Shown one piece after another: positions 40,417 to 48,447 of a stretch of DNA of 48,447 nt; the stretch's first letter is position 1; every line of letters begins with the position of its first letter. The notes under the pieces are model-generated. The model was given only the letters and a program-made list of their open reading frames with translations. It had not been told where the DNA came from and did no database searches. The stretch is from the NCBI RefSeq assembly GCF_008868155.1, contig NZ_WBKR01000020.1:1-48447 (forward strand), read 5' to 3'. The stretch is from Micromonospora sp. ALFpr18c (GTDB lineage: Bacteria > Actinomycetota > Actinomycetes > Mycobacteriales > Micromonosporaceae). Both the position numbers and the translations under genes were made by a program.

Positions 40417-43400
40417 TTGGCAGCTTCCCGCCCTGCGAAGACCAGTCGTACGTCGAGCGCATTCGCTCCCCGCCGAGTTTCATTCGGCAGGATCACCGAA
40501 CACCTCGAGGTCCCCAACCTCCTTGCCATCCAGAACGAGTCCTTCGACTGGCTCGTCGGCAACGAGGCTTGGCAGGGCCGGTCGGCGGACGACCCGCACG
40601 CACGCTCGGGTCTCGCGGAGATCCTTGAAGAGATCAGTCCCATTGAGGACTTCTCCGGCACCATGTCGCTTTCCTTCTCGGCGCCGCGCTTCGACGAGGT
40701 CAAGGCCTCGATCGAGGAGTGCAAGGAGAAGGACCTGACCTACTGCGCTCCGCTCTTCGTGACCGCGGAGTTCACCAACAACACCACTGGCGAGATCAAG
40801 AGTCAGACGGTGTTCATGGGTGACTTCCCGATGATGACGCCCAAGGGCACCTTCGTCATCAACGGCACCGAGCGCGTCGTGGTCAGCCAGCTCGTCCGGT
40901 CCCCGGGCGTGTACTTCGACAAGCAGCCGGACAAGACCTCCGACCGCGACCTCTCCAGCGTCAAGGTCATCCCGAGTCGGGGTGCCTGGCTGGAGTTCGA
41001 CATCGACAAGCGCGACACGGTCGGCGTACGTATCGACCGCAAGCGTCGGCAGGCCGTCACGGTCCTGCTCAAGGCCATCGGATGGTCGGCCGAGCGGATC
41101 CGTGAGAAGTTCGGCTGGTCCGAGCTGATGATGACGACGCTCGAGAAGGACCACATCGCCGGCCAGGATGAGGCCCTGCTAGACATCTACCGCAAGCTGC
41201 GCCCTGGCGAGCCGCCGACGCGCGAGAACGCCCAGACCCTGCTCGACAACCTCTTCTTCAACCCGAAGAGGTACGACGTCGCCAAGGTCGGGCGCTACAA
41301 GTTCAACAAGAAGCTCGAAGTGGACGTGCCGATCACCACCGGCACGCTCACCGAGGACGACATCGTCGCCACCGTGGAGTACCTGTGCCGGCTGCACGCC
41401 GGTGAGGACGGCTACGAGGCCGACGACATCGACCACTTCGGCAACCGGCGCCTGCGCACCGTGGGTGAGCTGATCCAGAACCAGGTTCGGGTCGGCCTGT
41501 CCCGCATGGAGCGGGTCGTCCGTGAGCGGATGACCACGCAGGACGTCGAGGCGATCACCCCGCAGACCCTGATCAACATCCGCCCGGTGGTGGCGGCGAT
41601 CAAGGAGTTCTTCGGGACGTCGCAGCTGTCCCAGTTCATGGACCAGACCAACCCGCTGGCGGGCCTGACCCACCGGCGCCGGCTGAGCGCGCTCGGCCCG
41701 GGTGGTCTGTCCCGGGAGCGGGCCGGCTTCGAGGTCCGTGACGTGCACCCGTCCCACTACGGCCGGATGTGCCCGATCGAGACGCCGGAAGGCCCGAACA
41801 TCGGCCTGATCGGCGCGCTGTCCACCTTCGCCCGGGTCAACCCGTTCGGCTTCATCGAGACGCCGTACCGGAAGGTCGTCGAGGGTCGGGTCACCGACCA
41901 GATCGACTACCTGACCGCGGACGAGGAGGACCGGTTCGTCAAGGCCCAGGCCAACGCGCGGTTGAAGGCTGACGGCACGTTCGCCGAGGACCGGGTCCTG
42001 TGTCGTCGTAAGGGCGGTGAGACCGAGGACGTCGTCCCCGGTGCCGTCGACTACATGGACGTCTCGCCCCGGCAGATGACCTCGGTCGCGACCGCCATGA
42101 TCCCGTTCCTCGAGCACGACGACGCCAACCGGGCACTGATGGGCGCGAACATGCAGCGCCAGGCGGTGCCGCTGGTCAAGGCCGAGGCGCCGCTGGTGGG
42201 TACGGGCATGGAGTACCGGGCCGCGGTCGACGCCGGCGACGTGGTTGTCGCCGAGGTCGGCGGTGTGATCGAGGACCTCTGCGCCGACTACGTCACGATC
42301 CACCAGGACGACGGCCACCGCCGGACGTACCTGCTGCACAAGTTCCGCCGCTCCAACGCCGGCTCCTGCGTCAACCAGAAGCCGGTCGTCTTCGAGGGCG
42401 ACCGCGTCGAGGCCGGTCAGGTCATCGCCGACGGTCCGTGCACCGACGAGGGCGAGATGGCACTCGGACGCAACCTGCTGGTGGCGTTCATGTGCTGGGA
42501 GGGTCACAACTACGAGGACGCGATCATCCTGTCGCAGCGCCTCGTGCAGCAGGACGTGCTCACCTCGATCCACATCGAGGAGCACGAGGTCGACGCCCGG
42601 GACACCAAGCTCGGCCCGGAGGAGATCACCCGCGACATCCCGAACGTCAGCGAGGAAATGCTCGCCGACCTCGACGAGCGCGGCATCATCCGGATCGGTG
42701 CCGAGGTCGTCCCCGGCGACATCCTGGTCGGCAAGGTCACGCCCAAGGGCGAGACCGAGCTGACCCCGGAGGAGCGGCTGCTCCGCGCGATCTTCGGTGA
42801 GAAGGCGCGTGAGGTTCGGGACACCTCGCTGAAGGTGCCGCACGGCGAGACCGGCACGGTCATCGGTGTGCGGACCTTCTCCCGCGAGGACGGCGACGAG
42901 CTGCCGCCGGGCGTCAACGAGCTGGTCCGGGTCTACGTCGCCCAGAAGCGCAAGATCCAGGACGGCGACAAGCTCGCCGGCCGGCACGGCAACAAGGGCG
43001 TCATCTCCAAGATCCTTCCGGTCGAGGACATGCCGTTCCTCGAGGACGGCACCCCGGTCGACATCGTGCTCAACCCGCTCGGCGTGCCGAGCCGGATGAA
43101 CATCGGCCAGGTTCTGGAGACCCACCTCGGTTGGGTCGCCAAGACCGGCTGGAAGGTCGAGGGTGACGACGCCGACTGGAAGCGGCAGCTGCGCTCGATC
43201 GACGCGCACGAGTCCGAGGGGGACACGAACGTGGCCACCCCGGTCTTCGACGGTGCCCGCGAGGAGGAGATCTCCGGTCTGCTCGAGTCGACCCTGCCCA
43301 ACCGGGACGGCAAGCAGCTGATCGGGCGCACCGGCAAGGCGCAGCTGTTCGACGGTCGTTCCGGCGAGCCGCTGCCCGACCCGATCGCGGTCGGCTACGT

Positions 43401-43848
43401 CTACATCCTGAAGCTCAACCACCTGGTCGACGACAAGATCCACGCTCGGTCGACCGGCCCGTACTCGATGATCACGCAGCAGCCGCTGGGTGGTAAGGCG
43501 CAGTTCGGTGGTCAGCGTTTCGGTGAGATGGAGTGCTGGGCGATGCAGGCGTACGGCGCTGCCTACGCCCTGCAGGAGCTGCTCACGATCAAGTCCGACG
43601 ACGTTCTCGGCCGGGTGAAGGTCTACGAGGCCATCGTCAAGGGCGAGAACATCCCGGAGCCGGGCATCCCGGAGTCGTTCAAGGTGCTGCTCAAGGAGCT
43701 GCAGTCGCTGTGCCTCAACGTTGAGGTGCTCTCCAGCGACGGTGTGGCCCTGGAAATGCGCGAGACCGACGACGAGGTGTTCCGGGCCGCCGAGGAGCTG
43801 GGCATCGACCTGTCCCGGCGCGAGCCGAGCTCGGTCGAAGAGGTCTGA
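40417..43848 (+). CDS. rpoB: DNA-directed RNA polymerase subunit beta
   Basis: A 1143-aa beta subunit. TTG 40417 ([20 protein letters not shown]) is chosen: GGAAGGA lies 6 nt upstream and mycobacterial rpoB starts the same way; the upstream frame is the mRNA leader. The rifampicin pocket reads [20 protein letters not shown] then [10 protein letters not shown], with D409, H419 and S424 (E. coli D516, H526, S531) wild type but T411 and A415 at the N518 and S522 positions. [17 protein letters not shown] and the C-terminal clamp segment are complete. A hairpin follows before rpoC. Confidence 0.97.
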   Translation: MAASRPAKTSRTSSAFAPRRVSFGRITEHLEVPNLLAIQNESFDWLVGNEAWQGRSADDPHARSGLAEILEEISPIEDFSGTMSLSFSAPRFDEVKASIEECKEKDLTYCAPLFVTAEFTNNTTGEIKSQTVFMGDFPMMTPKGTFVINGTERVVVSQLVRSPGVYFDKQPDKTSDRDLSSVKVIPSRGAWLEFDIDKRDTVGVRIDRKRRQAVTVLLKAIGWSAERIREKFGWSELMMTTLEKDHIAGQDEALLDIYRKLRPGEPPTRENAQTLLDNLFFNPKRYDVAKVGRYKFNKKLEVDVPITTGTLTEDDIVATVEYLCRLHAGEDGYEADDIDHFGNRRLRTVGELIQNQVRVGLSRMERVVRERMTTQDVEAITPQTLINIRPVVAAIKEFFGTSQLSQFMDQTNPLAGLTHRRRLSALGPGGLSRERAGFEVRDVHPSHYGRMCPIETPEGPNIGLIGALSTFARVNPFGFIETPYRKVVEGRVTDQIDYLTADEEDRFVKAQANARLKADGTFAEDRVLCRRKGGETEDVVPGAVDYMDVSPRQMTSVATAMIPFLEHDDANRALMGANMQRQAVPLVKAEAPLVGTGMEYRAAVDAGDVVVAEVGGVIEDLCADYVTIHQDDGHRRTYLLHKFRRSNAGSCVNQKPVVFEGDRVEAGQVIADGPCTDEGEMALGRNLLVAFMCWEGHNYEDAIILSQRLVQQDVLTSIHIEEHEVDARDTKLGPEEITRDIPNVSEEMLADLDERGIIRIGAEVVPGDILVGKVTPKGETELTPEERLLRAIFGEKAREVRDTSLKVPHGETGTVIGVRTFSREDGDELPPGVNELVRVYVAQKRKIQDGDKLAGRHGNKGVISKILPVEDMPFLEDGTPVDIVLNPLGVPSRMNIGQVLETHLGWVAKTGWKVEGDDADWKRQLRSIDAHESEGDTNVATPVFDGAREEEISGLLESTLPNRDGKQLIGRTGKAQLFDGRSGEPLPDPIAVGYVYILKLNHLVDDKIHARSTGPYSMITQQPLGGKAQFGGQRFGEMECWAMQAYGAAYALQELLTIKSDDVLGRVKVYEAIVKGENIPEPGIPESFKVLLKELQSLCLNVEVLSSDGVALEMRETDDEVFRAAEELGIDLSRREPSSVEEV

Positions 43849-43855
43849 GGTGAGC

Positions 43856-43885
43856 GGTCGGGGGCCGGCTCGCCGGCCCCCGACC
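43856..43885 (+). terminator. Perfect 14-bp hairpin between rpoB and rpoC
   Basis: GGTCGGGGGCCGGC (43856-43869) pairs fully with GCCGGCCCCCGACC (43872-43885) around TC. No T tract follows. Since rpoC has no visible promoter of its own, it is more likely an attenuator, processing or stability element than a complete terminator. Confidence 0.65.
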
Positions 43886-43928
43886 CCACCCGAGAATTAG
43901 CAGTACAGACGACGACATAGGGGACAGA

Positions 43929-47819
<3,891 letters not shown>

Positions 47820-47830
47820 GCACCAACACC

Positions 47831-47864
47831 GACGAGGCCCCCGGCACCTGCCGGGGGCCTCGTC
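47831..47864 (+). terminator. Perfect 16-bp hairpin terminator after rpoC
   Basis: GACGAGGCCCCCGGCA (47831-47846) pairs with TGCCGGGGGCCTCGTC (47849-47864), 11 bp after the stop. Confidence 0.85.
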
Positions 47865-47911
47865 GTGTCCGGACCTGCCCACCCGCACATCGGGTTGGGC
47901 AGAATGGGGGC

Positions 47912-48277
47912 ATGACCACCGCAGCCGGCCAGGTGTCCAGCGCGCAGGGCCCCCGCCATCCGCTGGATCCCGATCCGGCCCGGGCCACCAAGGCGCGGGC
48001 GGTGTTCGCGCTGGGGCTGCTCGGGATGCTGACCGGCCTGTTCATCGGTGGTGTGGTGCCGGCGACGGTGGCCCTCCAACTGTCCCGCCAGGCGCGCCGC
48101 GAGGCGTACGCCTCGGGGGGTTTCCTGACCGGCGGCGCCTGGCTGCGGCGCGGGGAGCGGATGGCCTGGGCCGGCCTGGTGCTGGTCGCGGTCAGCGTGG
48201 TGGTCGCAGTGGTGATCGGCGTGGTCCGGTTGGCGGGCGCGCCGTTCGGCCACGACTACCCGACGAACATGGACTGA
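47912..48277 (+). CDS. Two-helix membrane protein of unknown function, 121 aa
   Basis: A soluble N-terminal ~28 residues, then helix 1 (AVFALGLLGMLTGLFIGGVV), a basic loop (QLSRQARREAYASGGFLTGG) and helix 2 (AWAGLVLVAVSVVVAVVIGV). The loop resembles DUF4190-like actinobacterial membrane proteins. ATG 47912 lacks a clear ribosome site (GGGCAGAATGGGGGC upstream). Its position after rpoC says little about role. Confidence 0.65.
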   Translation: MTTAAGQVSSAQGPRHPLDPDPARATKARAVFALGLLGMLTGLFIGGVVPATVALQLSRQARREAYASGGFLTGGAWLRRGERMAWAGLVLVAVSVVVAVVIGVVRLAGAPFGHDYPTNMD

Positions 48278-48377
48278 CCCGATCCGCGGTCGCGCCCGGC
48301 GTGGGCGGTGGAACCTCCGGCGGTAGCCTGGCCGTGTCCGCCGCACGGCGGTGGTGGCCTGTCGACAGGAGGACCTC

Positions 48378-48447
48378 GTGACGGAACCGGCGCGGCCCCC
48401 GGCGGACGAGCCGGCCGGGCATCCTGGCGCGCCGACCTCGCCGCCGG
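48378..48447 (+). CDS. Start of a gene cut by the window edge
   Basis: GTG 48378 has a textbook AGGAGG (48367-48372) at 5 nt. The first 23 residues, VTEPARPPADEPAGHPGAPT and on, are Pro/Ala-rich and disordered, a common N-terminus for actinobacterial membrane proteins. Identity cannot be told. Confidence 0.6.
   Translation, partial: MTEPARPPADEPAGHPGAPTSPP

Noticed and set aside
41179..43443. Long minus-strand open frame opposite rpoB
   Set aside because: Antisense to a complete rpoB, with no ribosome site and low-complexity Val/Asp/Arg composition.

Overview
This is a GC-rich actinobacterial chromosome segment with many GTG starts and overlapping stop/start codons. The content and gene order (nuoI-N, htpX, yajQ, tRNA-Tyr, then rpmG, hadA/hadB-like genes, tRNA-Trp, secE, nusG, rplKA, rplJL, rpoBC) fit a Micromonospora- or Salinispora-like member of the Micromonosporaceae. 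That placement is inferred from protein sequences read by eye, not from a database search.

Left chromosomal block (1-13450): a glutathionyl-hydroquinone-reductase-like gene running off the left edge, a SnoaL-like protein, an internally deleted Uma2 endonuclease pseudogene, and the tightly coupled operon nuoI-J-K-L-M-N, which has no nuoH or other complex I gene beside it. Then come an HtpX membrane protease, an MFS transporter, a MerR regulator with an extra N-terminal cysteine domain, a RibD/DHFR-like reductase, a hypothetical protein, yajQ and tRNA-Tyr.

Mobile block (13482-28078): an actinobacterial integrative and conjugative element (AICE) sits in the 3' half of tRNA-Tyr, bounded by identical 58-bp att copies. 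It carries a GntR regulator, a GntR-kinase fusion operon, small conserved proteins, a TraB/FtsK DNA translocase, an SpdB-like membrane protein, a diguanylate cyclase, a rolling-circle replication initiator, an excisionase and a tyrosine integrase ending next to attR. Inside it are a 5'-truncated group II intron with a nonsense codon in its reverse transcriptase, a protein with a His/Gly-rich tail, and a 141-nt nested palindrome. Beyond attR is the residue of a second, older element: the last 26 codons of another integrase, a translationally coupled membrane protein, and a third diverged att copy. SLP1 of Streptomyces coelicolor is also known to use a tRNA-Tyr site.

Right chromosomal block (28280-48447): a C-terminally broken epoxide hydrolase, a small membrane protein, a GAF-GGDEF-EAL protein, tRNA-Thr and tRNA-Met, rpmG, two MaoC/hot-dog dehydratase genes, tRNA-Trp, secE, nusG, rplK, rplA, an ABC exporter pair, rplJ-rplL with a leader/attenuator, and rpoB-rpoC. 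Many transcription units end in near-perfect GC-rich hairpins without a long T tract, as expected in this phylum.

The most interesting parts are the AICE control and signalling genes (a DNA-binding kinase fusion coupled to a guanylate-kinase-like protein, plus a separate GGDEF enzyme) and the three-att tandem structure, whose diverged copy carries compensatory tRNA-stem changes.
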